Below are positions 16,492 through 25,605 of a stretch of DNA of 64,000 bases, one piece after another (the first letter of the stretch is position 1; each line of letters starts with the position of its first letter). The stretch covers positions 186,001 to 250,000 of the forward strand of contig NZ_CP034159.1 of NCBI RefSeq assembly GCF_003860585.1. Reading direction: 5' to 3'. This stretch comes from Kaistella carnis (GTDB lineage: Bacteria > Bacteroidota > Bacteroidia > Flavobacteriales > Weeksellaceae). A program made the position numbers and the translations under genes. The notes beneath the pieces are model-generated. The model was not told the origin of the DNA. It ran no database searches and saw only the letters and a program-made list of their open reading frames with translations.

Positions 16492-17801
16492 AACCAAATT
16501 ATAAACAGGAAGTAGCGAACTGGGGTAATTTTCCCGTAGTGGAAAAAGAAATGAAGTCTGAAGATTCTTTATCTAAAATAATAGACTTTGTAAAAAATCA
16601 TAACGAAATTATTGCCCGCGGGAACGGCAGATGTTATGGCGATTCGGCACTCTCGGAACATATATTTTCTACCAAAAGACTCAATAAATTCATCAGTTTC
16701 GACCGTTTAAACGGTGTGATCGAATGTGAATCTGGCGTCTTACTTTCTCAGGTCTTAGAAGTAATTGTACCGCAAGGTTATTTTCTCTTTGTAACGCCCG
16801 GAACCAAATTTGTGACCGTGGGTGGCGCAATTGCATCTGATGTTCACGGTAAAAATCATCATGCTGAAGGTTGCTTTTCAGAATATGTTTTAGAATTTTC
16901 ATTATTGAATGAAAGGGGAGAAGTCCTCAAATGTTCCCGAGATGAAAATCAGGAAAAATTTTGGGCAACCATTGGAGGAATGGGACTTACAGGAATCATT
17001 CTTTCGGCAAAATTCAAATTAAAAAATATAGAAACCTCTTATATTTATCAGGAAAGTATTAAAGCTGATAATTTAGACGAGATTTTCCGCCTCTTTGAAG
17101 AAAGTGAATCGTGGACTTATAATGTGGCCTGGATCGACTGTTTACAGAAAGATAAAAATTTGGGAAGAAGCATTCTGATGCGTGGCGAACATGCTTTTAA
17201 ACATCAGATCTCTCAAAAACAGCAACAGAATCCTTTAGAATTAAAAAAAGGAATTAATCCATCTGTCCCTTTTTATTTTCCCGGCTTTGTTCTAAATAAT
17301 CTGACGGTGAAATTGTTTAATTTGCTGTATTTCAATAAACAAAGAAAAAAAACAGTCAAAAATTTTGTTCATTACGAATCGTTTTTTTATCCGCTGGATA
17401 TCGTTAACGACTGGAATAAAATTTATGGCAAAAAAGGTTTCATCCAGTATCAAATGGTGATTCCGAAAGAGAAAGGGAAAGAAGGCATGAGGAAAATTTT
17501 AGAAACCATTGCCAAAAGTGGAAACGGTTCTTTTCTCGCGGTCTTAAAACTTTTTGGTAAAAACAATCCCGAAGCATATAATTCTTTCCCGCAGGAAGGT
17601 TACACCTTGGCTTTGGATTTTAAAGTGAATTCAAAACTTAAAAAACTGGTCGCACAACTTGATTCGATTGTAGAGGAATATGGAGGGCGAATTTATTTAA
17701 CCAAAGATTCTATGAGCAAATCTTCCTTGACCAATTATTTGGAGAATGTTCAAAATTCTAAATTTCAGTCTTTACAACAGAAAAGAATTCAAAATAGCTG
17801 A
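16488..17801 (+). CDS. FAD-linked oxidase, DprE1-like (decaprenylphosphoryl-ribose oxidase)
   Basis: Flavoenzyme of 437 residues that would oxidise the 2'-hydroxyl of a polyprenyl-phosphoryl-ribose. The FAD domain shows IIARGNGRCYGDSAL and the diagnostic TVGGAIASDVHGKNHH at about 110-125. Near the C-terminus, Lys406 in YLTKDS fits the catalytic Lys of Mycobacterium DprE1, and Ala375 (GYTLALDF) lies where I recall the Cys attacked by benzothiazinones. It is translationally coupled to the UbiA gene upstream and is followed after 52 bp by the DprE2-like gene. L-gulonolactone oxidase-type enzymes are related but fit less well. Confidence 0.88.
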   Translation: MKPNYKQEVANWGNFPVVEKEMKSEDSLSKIIDFVKNHNEIIARGNGRCYGDSALSEHIFSTKRLNKFISFDRLNGVIECESGVLLSQVLEVIVPQGYFLFVTPGTKFVTVGGAIASDVHGKNHHAEGCFSEYVLEFSLLNERGEVLKCSRDENQEKFWATIGGMGLTGIILSAKFKLKNIETSYIYQESIKADNLDEIFRLFEESESWTYNVAWIDCLQKDKNLGRSILMRGEHAFKHQISQKQQQNPLELKKGINPSVPFYFPGFVLNNLTVKLFNLLYFNKQRKKTVKNFVHYESFFYPLDIVNDWNKIYGKKGFIQYQMVIPKEKGKEGMRKILETIAKSGNGSFLAVLKLFGKNNPEAYNSFPQEGYTLALDFKVNSKLKKLVAQLDSIVEEYGGRIYLTKDSMSKSSLTNYLENVQNSKFQSLQQKRIQNS

Positions 17802-17853
17802 TCAAAAATATTTTCTTATCCGAAATTAAAATGCCGAAAATTACACTATCAAT

Positions 17854-18579
17854 ATGATCGTTCTAGGAAGCAATTCAGAAGTAGCACAGGCCTTTGTGGA
17901 AAAAGCCTTAGATGCCGGGGAAAAATTTTCTAAAATTTTCCTCCTCACTTCAAATAAAGAAACGACCGAAAAATTTTCAAAACATCTCGAAGTAAAATAT
18001 ATTCAACAGTCTGAGATTATCGAACTTGATCTGTTACAGGAACTTGATTTTAATATGCTTGATGATATTAATTCTCATCTTCTCTTCTGCGCGACGGGAT
18101 ATCTTGGGGAAGGAACCGAGGAAGGGCTGTATGATGATCGAAATACAAAGAAAATAATCGATGTAAATTATGCTAAATTAATTCCTGTTCTTAATTTTTT
18201 TGCAGAGAAAATGGAAAGACAGCGTAGTGGTACCATGATCGTACTTTCCTCCGTAGCGGGTGACCGCGGTCGACAAAGTAATTTTATTTACGGCAGTGCA
18301 AAGGCTGGTTTAACTGCATATTTGAGCGGTTTGCGGAATTATCTTTTTAGTAAAAAAGTCCACGTGCTCACCATAAAGCCAGGTTTTATGGCGACTAAAA
18401 TGACCGAAGGTTTGCCGCTCAATCCAAAATTAACGGCAAGTCCGAAACAGGCAGCTGAAGCCATTTACAAAGCTTACAAAAATAAAAAGAATGTAGCATA
18501 TGTTTTACCGATATGGTCTATTATTATGTTGGTTATTAGAAATATACCCGAATTTATTTTTAAGAAATTTAAACTTTAA
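17854..18579 (+). CDS. Short-chain dehydrogenase, DprE2-like
   Basis: NAD(P)H-dependent SDR of 241 residues. In this context it would reduce the keto intermediate made by the DprE1-like oxidase, completing epimerisation of the ribose unit to arabinose. The N-terminal nucleotide motif is unusual for an SDR (VLGSNSEVAQAF), the catalytic region has VLSSVAGDRGRQSNFIYGSAKAGL with the Tyr-x3-Lys pair, and KPGFMATKMTEGLP follows. A C-terminal hydrophobic helix (IIMLVIRNIPEFIF) could touch the membrane. Function is inferred mainly from the order UbiA-DprE1-DprE2. Confidence 0.85.
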   Translation: MIVLGSNSEVAQAFVEKALDAGEKFSKIFLLTSNKETTEKFSKHLEVKYIQQSEIIELDLLQELDFNMLDDINSHLLFCATGYLGEGTEEGLYDDRNTKKIIDVNYAKLIPVLNFFAEKMERQRSGTMIVLSSVAGDRGRQSNFIYGSAKAGLTAYLSGLRNYLFSKKVHVLTIKPGFMATKMTEGLPLNPKLTASPKQAAEAIYKAYKNKKNVAYVLPIWSIIMLVIRNIPEFIFKKFKL

Positions 18580-18630
18580 TAAAATAAATTGTAAGTTTAA
18601 AGGAAACTTCTTAAAATCTATTTAAAAAAA

Positions 18631-19218
18631 ATGAAAAAATTATACTGTTTTGATTTTGATGGAACTTTAACCTACAATGATACCATGTTTCTCTATCTCA
18701 AATTTTACAATTCCTCGAAATTCCGAATGCAGTTTGTGAAACATGTTCCTCTTTTTGTTTTATTAAAATTAAAGCTGGTAGAAGCTGAAAAAATCAAAAA
18801 GAGTTTTATTGCTTCTATTTTAAAGGGAGAATCAAAAGAGAAAATTGAAAAAAAATCCCAACAGTTTTTTGAAAAATACTATCCGGAAATTTTTCGGACA
18901 AATGCTTTAGAATTTATAGAGAGTATTGACCGGAACCACACTGAAAGTTATATTGTTTCTGCCTCTCTCGATATTTGGGTTCAACCTTTTGCAGAAAAAT
19001 TTAAGATGAATCTGCTGGCGACCCGTGCGGAGTTTGTTGATGATATTTTCACGGGTAATTTTATTGGTAAAAATTGCAACGGAGCTGAAAAAGTAGAGCG
19101 GTTAAAAGAAGCGACTAAAGGTAAAAAATACGATAAAATTATTGCTTTTGGAGATACTTCGGGGGATCGTGAAATGATGGAGTGGGCAGATGAGAGTCAG
19201 TTTAAATTTTTTCATTAA
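18631..19218 (+). CDS. HAD-superfamily (IB) phosphatase in the DprE cluster
   Basis: Haloacid-dehalogenase phosphatase of 195 residues. It has motif I FDFDGTLTYND with the nucleophile Asp near residue 8, motif II YIVSAS and motif III GDTSGDREMM. It resembles the HAD-IB phosphoserine phosphatase group. Position directly after the DprE2-like gene (51 bp) suggests it removes the 5-phosphate from polyprenyl-phosphoryl-phosphoribose before oxidation, a job done in mycobacteria by an unrelated protein (Rv3807c). That role is inference; the phosphatase fold is clear. Confidence 0.85.
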   Translation: MKKLYCFDFDGTLTYNDTMFLYLKFYNSSKFRMQFVKHVPLFVLLKLKLVEAEKIKKSFIASILKGESKEKIEKKSQQFFEKYYPEIFRTNALEFIESIDRNHTESYIVSASLDIWVQPFAEKFKMNLLATRAEFVDDIFTGNFIGKNCNGAEKVERLKEATKGKKYDKIIAFGDTSGDREMMEWADESQFKFFH

Positions 19219-19257
19219 TTTTATGCTCCGAAAAATCTTATTAAGAAAATCTAATAA

Positions 19258-20433
19258 ATGAATAAAATATATTTGGATAACGCGGCAACAACGCCACTTT
19301 CCGAAGAAGTAATAGATGCCATGGTTAATGTTCTAAAAAATAACTACGGCAATCCATCCTCCACGCACAGCTTAGGGCAGGAAGCTAAAATTTTAATTGA
19401 AAATGTTCGTAGGCAAGTAGCAGAATATTTAAAAGTTACGCCGGCGGAAATTATTTTTACGTCATGTGGAACAGAATCCAATAATATGATCATCAAATCT
19501 TGCGTGGATCATTGTGGAGTCGAAAGAATTATCACTTCACCTATGGAACATAAATGTGTTTCAGAAACCGTGATGGACCTGAAGAAAAGAAAAGGCATTG
19601 AAGTCGTTTATTTGCGTCCGGATAGCAGAGGAGATATCAGTATAGAAGAATTGGCAGAGGTTCTGAAGAATTCTGAAAAGAAAACTTTGGTTACTTTAAT
19701 GCATGCAAATAACGAGATAGGAAATCTGTTAGACATTAAAAAGGTTGCGGAACTCTGCAAGGAGAATAATGCCCTGTTCCACTCTGATACGGTGCAATCA
19801 ATGGCACATATGGATTTGGATTTCTCTGATATTCCGGTAGATTTTGCATCGTGCAGTGCCCATAAATTTCACGGTCCAAAAGGAAGTGGTTTTGCCTTTA
19901 TCAGAAAAGCAACGGGCTTAAAAGGAATTATCACCGGAGGACCACAGGAAAGAAGTTTACGTGCAGGCACAGAAAACGTGTGTGGAATTGTAGGTTTAGG
20001 AAAAGCGCTGGAACTGTATTTAAATAATATGGATTCCTACGCAAATTACATCAAAGAAATTAAGCAATATGCCATTACGCAGCTTTCAGAAAAAATAAAG
20101 GGAGTTAAATTTAACGGCAGAAGTTCTGAAATGGACAAGAGCCTTTATACGGTATTAAGCGTTTTACTTCCTTTCAAAGATCCGATGATCGGTTTGAAAT
20201 TAGATATGCAGGGAATCGCAATATCGCAGGGAAGTGCCTGTTCATCTGGCGCGTCTAAACCATCTATGGTGATGATGATGATTTTGGATGAGGAAGAGAT
20301 GATGGAAACAACTCCATTGCGGGTTTCTTTCAGTCACTTGACCACCAAAGCGGAAATTGATGCGCTGGTAAGTGGTGTAGCGGAAATTGCACACGGCTTC
20401 GAGATAGAAAAAACAAATGTGGAGCATAGATAA
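19258..20433 (+). CDS. Cysteine desulfurase (NifS/IscS type)
   Basis: Pyridoxal-phosphate enzyme of 391 residues that takes sulfur from cysteine as an enzyme persulfide for Fe-S clusters or tRNA thiolation. It has the N-terminal YLDNAATTPLSEEV, the PLP Lys in SCSAHKFHGPKGSGF, and the active Cys in SQGSACSSGASKPS, whose position in a short loop marks the group I (IscS/NifS) class. No iscU or other assembly gene lies beside it. Thioredoxin follows after 77 bp. NifS and IscS cannot be separated without a tree. Confidence 0.92.
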   Translation: MNKIYLDNAATTPLSEEVIDAMVNVLKNNYGNPSSTHSLGQEAKILIENVRRQVAEYLKVTPAEIIFTSCGTESNNMIIKSCVDHCGVERIITSPMEHKCVSETVMDLKKRKGIEVVYLRPDSRGDISIEELAEVLKNSEKKTLVTLMHANNEIGNLLDIKKVAELCKENNALFHSDTVQSMAHMDLDFSDIPVDFASCSAHKFHGPKGSGFAFIRKATGLKGIITGGPQERSLRAGTENVCGIVGLGKALELYLNNMDSYANYIKEIKQYAITQLSEKIKGVKFNGRSSEMDKSLYTVLSVLLPFKDPMIGLKLDMQGIAISQGSACSSGASKPSMVMMMILDEEEMMETTPLRVSFSHLTTKAEIDALVSGVAEIAHGFEIEKTNVEHR

Positions 20434-20510
20434 ATCAATCCCGAAATTGGCAGGAATATTGTAAATTTGACAAAGAAATTAGATACAAAAAAAATTTAAA
20501 AATTAGAAAA

Positions 20511-20828
20511 ATGGCATTAGAGATTACAGATCAATCGTTTCAGGAAACGGTATTGAATTCAGATAAACCAGTATTAGTAGATTTTTGGGCAGTATGGTGT
20601 GGACCATGTAGAATGTTAGGACCCATCATCGAAGAAGTTGCTAATGATTTTGAAGGAAAAGCAATCGTAGGAAAAGTAGATGTTGATAACAATCAGCAGG
20701 TTTCTGTAGATTACGGAATTAGAAATATTCCTACTGTTTTGATTTTCAAAAACGGAGAAGTAGTAGACAAAATCGTTGGTGTAGCTTCAAAAGAAGTAAT
20801 TACTGAAAAATTATCTGCACATTTATAA
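20511..20828 (+). CDS. trxA: Thioredoxin
   Basis: Small cytoplasmic disulfide reductase of 105 residues with the WCGPC active site (VDFWAVWCGPCRM), the conserved cis-Pro in NIPTVLIFKNG, and normal length. It supplies electrons to ribonucleotide reductase and other enzymes. It has a terminator right after it. A TAAATTTG box lies at 20462-20469 but without a well-placed TTG, so the promoter is uncertain. Confidence 0.97.
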   Translation: MALEITDQSFQETVLNSDKPVLVDFWAVWCGPCRMLGPIIEEVANDFEGKAIVGKVDVDNNQQVSVDYGIRNIPTVLIFKNGEVVDKIVGVASKEVITEKLSAHL

Positions 20829-20850
20829 AATTAAGGTGCTTGAAAATGAG

Positions 20851-20880
20851 TGCTTTCCTAATTAGGGAAGCATTTTTTTT
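20851..20880 (+). terminator. Terminator after trxA
   Basis: TGCTTTCC pairs with GGGAAGCA (one G-T pair) around a TAATTA loop and is followed by a T run. Confidence 0.85.
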
Positions 20881-20889
20881 GAAAATTGT

Positions 20890-20919
20890 TTGGAGTGTCT
20901 GATAAAATTTGTACTTTTG
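20890..20919 (+). promoter_or_regulatory. tRNA-Asp promoter
   Basis: TTG at 20890-20892, a 19-bp spacer and TACTTTTG at 20912-20919, followed by CACTC. This strong form is typical of stable-RNA promoters in flavobacteria. A leader of about 127 nt separates it from the first tRNA; nothing else was recognised in that leader. Confidence 0.7.
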
Positions 20920-21052
20920 CACTCACCAAAAAGAAAGACGTTCTTACAAACTAAAATATTCGATAATTCACCTGGTTGAAATCTATGATCAGTCATCTTA
21001 ACAAGAGTTGACGACAGGTTTTCAAACGTGGTTTAAATTATTTATTCTAATT

Positions 21053-21126
21053 GATCCGGTAGTTCAGCTGGTTAGAATGCCGCCCTGTCACGGCGGAGGT
21101 CGCGGGTTCGAATCCCGTCCGGATCG
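21053..21126 (+). tRNA. tRNA-Asp (GTC), copy 1
   Basis: A 74-nt cloverleaf with acceptor arms GATCCGG/CCGGATC, a D arm with AGCTGGTTAGA, the anticodon stem CCGCC/GGCGG around CTGTCAC (anticodon GTC at 21087-21089), and the T arm CGGG TTCGAAT CCCG. Discriminator base G; the CCA end is not encoded. Confidence 0.97.
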
Positions 21127-21158
21127 CATAAGGTTTACAATTTTACTTTTACAAAATT

Positions 21159-21232
21159 GATCCGGTAGTTCAGCTGGTTAGAATGCCGCCCTGTCACGGC
21201 GGAGGTCGCGGGTTCGAATCCCGTCCGGATCG
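21159..21232 (+). tRNA. tRNA-Asp (GTC), copy 2
   Basis: Identical over all 74 bases to the copy 32 bp upstream, so both give the same tRNA. The two are probably made as one transcript from the promoter at 20890 and ended by the hairpin at 21255. Confidence 0.97.
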
Positions 21233-21254
21233 CAACTGCATAACAAGTAGTTCA

Positions 21255-21290
21255 AATGCTTTAAAACATTGTTTTTAAAGCATTTTTTTT
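21255..21290 (+). terminator. Terminator after the tRNA pair
   Basis: AATGCTTTAAAA pairs with TTTTAAAGCATT around a short loop and a long T run follows. It may also slow minus-strand transcription leaving the polymerase gene at 21343. Confidence 0.85.
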
Positions 21291-21342
21291 GGTGCCTACT
21301 TGATAATCATATCCACAAAATTTTCTTTAAATATTTTCAAAT

Positions 21343-24300
21343 TTATAAGGTTATAGTATTTATTTTCATTCTGGGTAAGCCAATTTCATGCTCTTGTGGA
21401 TAAGGTTTTCGCGAAGTCATGCTTACGTCTTCCTTTAATTTATGCTGTGCTTCAGCAGATTTTTCTTTATCCATTGAATATCGGGGATCTGGTATAAACG
21501 GCATCTTTGCCATTTTATGAATGGTAATGGTGGGAAAATGAAAATCAACTTCTACCGTTCCCAGAAGCAAATAGCAGCCACCACCCTGAAATGGATATTG
21601 TGCAAGACAATCTGAAAAATGAGCGGTATCAAAATATTCTCCTTCCGCATCAATCCATGTTCCGAAAAACATGATTCCTCTTTTTGTGGGAACATGTTTT
21701 CTGGAAATAAGGTACGCCAGCATTTTTACCTGCTTTTTATGATATTTAATCAGATCTTTTGCCATTACTGTTCCTCGATATTTGGTCTGTAACAAATCAA
21801 AAGGACTGTAGGAAACGGGAAAACCTAAGATTTCAATTTCATCAAATGCATCTTCAAAAGGATTCCTGTTAATTTCCGGTAACTGATAGTTTTTTTGTGG
21901 CTCATCGAGTAAAGTGGCCTGTTTGAAAACGGTCTTATTGTTGGCCAATAAAAATCGTGCTTCTATTAACAGTTCGTGTTTTTGCTTTCCCGTAAATCGG
22001 AAAGCTCCAATAAAAATCAAAATCTGTAAAGTTTCAATACCGATCGGAATTCTTTTGGTAAAGTTTTCCAGGGATTCGTAATCTCCGTTAAGTTTTCTTT
22101 CTTCGGGAATCAGCATGCCAATTTTCTGATCCAGCTTTTCAATATGCATTAATCCGAGATAAACCTCGATTCCGTAAACGGTGGTTTGATATTCACTCAG
22201 ATTAACACAAGGGTTGTTAATTATTGCGCCAGACATTTTAGCTTCATGAATATAAACTTCCGTTCTGTAGAAACCTCCACCATTATTGATGGCACACACC
22301 ATAAACTCAATTGGATAATAAACTTTTAGATAGAGACTCTGATAGCTTTCTACGGCATAGGAAGCGGAATGAGCTTTGCAGAAAGAATATCCCGCAAATG
22401 ATTCAATCTGACGGTAAACTTCTGAAGATAATTGCTCGGGATGTCCCAGTTTCTGACAGGATTCAAAGAAATGGTCTTTCACTTTTTGTAATGCTGATAA
22501 AGATCTTCCTTTACCGCTCATTGCGCGTCTCAATACATCTCCATCAGTGGCAGATAATCCACCGAAATGCAAGGCTATTTTAATTACATCTTCCTGATAG
22601 ACCATAATTCCATACGTTTCGCCCAATTCCTTTTTAAAGACGTCATGAAAATATTCGAATTGGGTAGGATTGTTATGGCGGAAAATATATTCTTTCATCA
22701 TTCCACTCTGCGCTACACCCGGCCGTATAATAGAAGATGCAGCGACCAATACTTTATAATTGTCACATTTTAGTCTTCTCAATAAGCCGCGCATGGCGGG
22801 ACTTTCGATATAAAAGCACCCAATGGTTTTTCCGATACTCAGATATTCATTGCATTTTGTTTCGTTTTTTGAAAGCGTAGTATCTTTAATATCGATGGTT
22901 ATTCCTCTTTTTTCTTTAACAAGGTCCACTGTATCTTTAATGGTACCCAATCCTCTCTGCGATAAAATATCAAATTTTTCCAAACCGATATCTTCTGCGG
23001 TGTGCATGTCAAACTGCACAATAGGAAAACCTTTGGGTGGCATTTCTAAAGCGGTATAATTGGTAATCGGTTCTTCGGAGATGAGGATTCCACATGAATG
23101 CATGCTTCTTTGATTGGGATATTTTTCTAAGAGCTTTCCGTATTTGTGAACCAATCGTGATACAGAATTTATATCGTGAGATTCCAGTGGTTTTGTAGCT
23201 AAAGCATCTAATTCTTCTTTAGGCAAACCAAAAGCTTTACCCACTTCCCGAAAAATAGATTTGTATTTAAATTCTACATTCGTTCCGCAGAATGCCACAT
23301 GGTCTTTTCCATATTTATTAAAAATGTATTCTAAAATGGTATCTCTTGTTTGCCAGCTCCAGTCGATATCGAAATCGGGTGGCGTTTTTCGGTTAAGGTT
23401 TAAAAATCTCTCAAAATACAAGTCCAGTTCCAGTGGACAAATATCGGTGATGCCTATACAATAACTGACAATGGAATTGGCGCCGCTTCCCCTTCCCATA
23501 TGCATAAAACCCATGCGGTTGCTGTACTGAATAATATCCCAGGTAATAAGGAAATAAGCACAGAAATTAAGCTGGTCTATAACGCCCAATTCTTTCTCCA
23601 TTCTTGCTTTTGCTGCTATATTATCTGCGGAATATTTTCTGCTCAATCCTTCATAAGCCAGCTTTTCCAGCATTTTAAAGTCGTTTTTCTTACTGTCTGT
23701 AAAGTGTTTCTTGTTTTTAGGCGTGGAGAAATCAAAATCAAAACTGCATTCATTGACAATGTATTTGGTGTTCTCAATAATTTGGGGGTAATCCTTGAAC
23801 TTATTTAAAAGCGCTTTCTTATTGACAAAAATTTCGGTGTCTTTACAATAATCATTTTCTGAAAGTTTACTGATTAAAGTATTTTGATCTATCGCTCTTA
23901 ATATTTTATGCAGGTCATATTCCTCCTTCGTTTTAAAGGTAATGGGATGCAGAATCACCATTTTATGAAGCCAAGCCTTGAGTTCAGGTTTTATTAACAG
24001 GTTTAATTCTTCCGGTCTGATTCCAATAAATTCATGGTCCAGTAATTTTTCCGGAATATCTTGAAGAGAATAAATAACAATGGTGTTTTTTAAGATTGGG
24101 TTTTGTTTGGGAATATCGATGCCTTCACAATTGTAATCGGTTAAAAGCCTGTTGATCTCTGCAATACTTTTTTGATTCTTCGCCAGACAAATGTAGTAGA
24201 ATTGGTTTTCAACCCGTGCTTCAACGCCTACAATAGGTTTGATGTTGCGGTCTTTGCAAAGTTTATAAAAATCATAGATTCCGGTAACAGTATTGATATC

Positions 24301-24408
24301 AGTGAGTGCCAATACTTTAATTTTAAAATCAGCAGCCTGCTTAACCAAATCCTGAACAGAAATGGTTCCATAACGTAAACTGTGATAAGAATGACAATTC
24401 AGAAACAT
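21343..24408 (-). CDS. DNA polymerase III alpha subunit, error-prone DnaE2-like
   Basis: C-family DNA polymerase of 1021 residues, probably used for translesion synthesis. The N-terminal PHP domain begins LNCHSYHSLRYGTI, where the first His of the usual HxH pair is Asn, so proofreading activity is doubtful. The catalytic palm has PPDFDIDW with Asp347 and Asp349, GRGSGANSIVSY and a third acidic site in QFDMHTAEDIGLEKFDIL, so the polymerase should be active. It is shorter than replicative DnaE (about 1160 or more). It starts nine bases after dinB and is read in the same direction; the pair with the divergent S24 repressor is a mutasome-type cassette. Confidence 0.93.
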   Translation of the reverse strand: MFLNCHSYHSLRYGTISVQDLVKQAADFKIKVLALTDINTVTGIYDFYKLCKDRNIKPIVGVEARVENQFYYICLAKNQKSIAEINRLLTDYNCEGIDIPKQNPILKNTIVIYSLQDIPEKLLDHEFIGIRPEELNLLIKPELKAWLHKMVILHPITFKTKEEYDLHKILRAIDQNTLISKLSENDYCKDTEIFVNKKALLNKFKDYPQIIENTKYIVNECSFDFDFSTPKNKKHFTDSKKNDFKMLEKLAYEGLSRKYSADNIAAKARMEKELGVIDQLNFCAYFLITWDIIQYSNRMGFMHMGRGSGANSIVSYCIGITDICPLELDLYFERFLNLNRKTPPDFDIDWSWQTRDTILEYIFNKYGKDHVAFCGTNVEFKYKSIFREVGKAFGLPKEELDALATKPLESHDINSVSRLVHKYGKLLEKYPNQRSMHSCGILISEEPITNYTALEMPPKGFPIVQFDMHTAEDIGLEKFDILSQRGLGTIKDTVDLVKEKRGITIDIKDTTLSKNETKCNEYLSIGKTIGCFYIESPAMRGLLRRLKCDNYKVLVAASSIIRPGVAQSGMMKEYIFRHNNPTQFEYFHDVFKKELGETYGIMVYQEDVIKIALHFGGLSATDGDVLRRAMSGKGRSLSALQKVKDHFFESCQKLGHPEQLSSEVYRQIESFAGYSFCKAHSASYAVESYQSLYLKVYYPIEFMVCAINNGGGFYRTEVYIHEAKMSGAIINNPCVNLSEYQTTVYGIEVYLGLMHIEKLDQKIGMLIPEERKLNGDYESLENFTKRIPIGIETLQILIFIGAFRFTGKQKHELLIEARFLLANNKTVFKQATLLDEPQKNYQLPEINRNPFEDAFDEIEILGFPVSYSPFDLLQTKYRGTVMAKDLIKYHKKQVKMLAYLISRKHVPTKRGIMFFGTWIDAEGEYFDTAHFSDCLAQYPFQGGGCYLLLGTVEVDFHFPTITIHKMAKMPFIPDPRYSMDKEKSAEAQHKLKEDVSMTSRKPYPQEHEIGLPRMKINTITL

Positions 24409-24417
24409 AATCGATCA

Positions 24418-25560
24418 CTATTTTAGTAAACCCGAGGCTCTGCCTACACTGGACGTGCCGAACCTGTTCTTAATTTTATCCATGGTTTGATATAAAGAGA
24501 TGAGTTCTTCTGTATCATCAAACAAATTCATTTGATGACAGCCGTGCACCAAACCGGTGAATTTGATTCCAATCAGGCGAATTCTCATTCTTCGGGTATA
24601 CACTTTTTTAAAAAGTTCCAAAACATATTTCAGCAAAGTGTGATCTGCTGAAGTGTATGGAATTTTGCACTGTTTGGTTTCTGTATCAAAATTTGAATAT
24701 CTGATTTTTACAGAAATTGTTGAGGTAAGCCATTTTTCCTGTCTCAGCTGAAAAGCCAATTGTTCTACCATTCCGGACAATACACATCTGATTTGATGAA
24801 TATCGATCGTGTCCTGAGAAAATGTGTTTTCCGTGGAGATTGATTTTCTTTCAGAATAGGGAATTACAGGAGTTTCATCGATGCCATTGGCTTTTTTCCA
24901 AAGGGTATGTCCATTTTTCCCTACAAGCTGCTGCAATACTTCGACAGGCATTTCAGAAAGGGTTTTTATCGTTTTTATTCCTAATCTTGAGAACAACTGA
25001 AAGGTTTCAGGTCCCACCATCGGAATCTTTCTTACAGACAAAGGATTTAAGAAATTTTGAATATTGGGTGCGGTCACTTCCAGCTTTCCTAGGGGTTTAG
25101 ATTCTCCGGTCCCAATTTTTGAAACTGTTTTATTTGTCGATAAAGCAAAACTGATGGGAAGGCCGGTGTTTTTAAGGATCGATTCCGCAATTTCTGTGGT
25201 CCATTGATAGCACCCAAAAAACTGATCCATTCCGGAAAGATCCATATAAAATTCATCAATGCTTGCCTTTTCCAATACCGGAACTTTTTCTTTAATGATT
25301 TCTGTAACCGTATGTGACATATTGGAGTAGTATTCCATATCTCCTTTAATTACTTTTGCTTCCGGACATAATCTGAGCGCCATTTTTATAGGCATAGCGC
25401 TTCTTACCCCAAAATATCGTGCTTCATAAGAACAGGAGGCAACAACTCCACGATCTCCACCTCCCACGATAACAGGTGATTTTTCTAATGCTGAGTTTTT
25501 CAATCTTTCACAGGAGACAAAAAAGGTGTCTAAATCCATATGTGCAATCGCTCTTTCCAT
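24418..25560 (-). CDS. dinB: Y-family DNA polymerase (DinB/Pol IV-like)
   Basis: Translesion polymerase of 380 residues. The palm has the first metal-binding motif AHMDLDTFFVSCE (Asp9) and KASIDEFYMDLSG with Asp102 and Glu103, so unlike ImuB the active site looks intact. A helix-hairpin-helix region (VRKIPMVGPETFQLFSRLGI) and a little-finger domain follow; no clear beta-clamp motif was recognised at the C-terminus. A TAATTTTG box on the minus strand (25572-25565) ends four bases before the start codon, so the message may be leaderless. It is first in an operon with the DnaE2-like gene. Confidence 0.94.
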   Translation of the reverse strand: MERAIAHMDLDTFFVSCERLKNSALEKSPVIVGGGDRGVVASCSYEARYFGVRSAMPIKMALRLCPEAKVIKGDMEYYSNMSHTVTEIIKEKVPVLEKASIDEFYMDLSGMDQFFGCYQWTTEIAESILKNTGLPISFALSTNKTVSKIGTGESKPLGKLEVTAPNIQNFLNPLSVRKIPMVGPETFQLFSRLGIKTIKTLSEMPVEVLQQLVGKNGHTLWKKANGIDETPVIPYSERKSISTENTFSQDTIDIHQIRCVLSGMVEQLAFQLRQEKWLTSTISVKIRYSNFDTETKQCKIPYTSADHTLLKYVLELFKKVYTRRMRIRLIGIKFTGLVHGCHQMNLFDDTEELISLYQTMDKIKNRFGTSSVGRASGLLK

Positions 25561-25605
25561 GTTGCAAAATTAGATTCATTTTGTATCATTTTTATTATAT
25601 TTGCA

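Noticed and set aside
21053-21232. tRNA-Asp pair as an attachment site of an integrated island
   Set aside because: No integrase, no partial tRNA fragment and no change in gene character flank the tRNAs.
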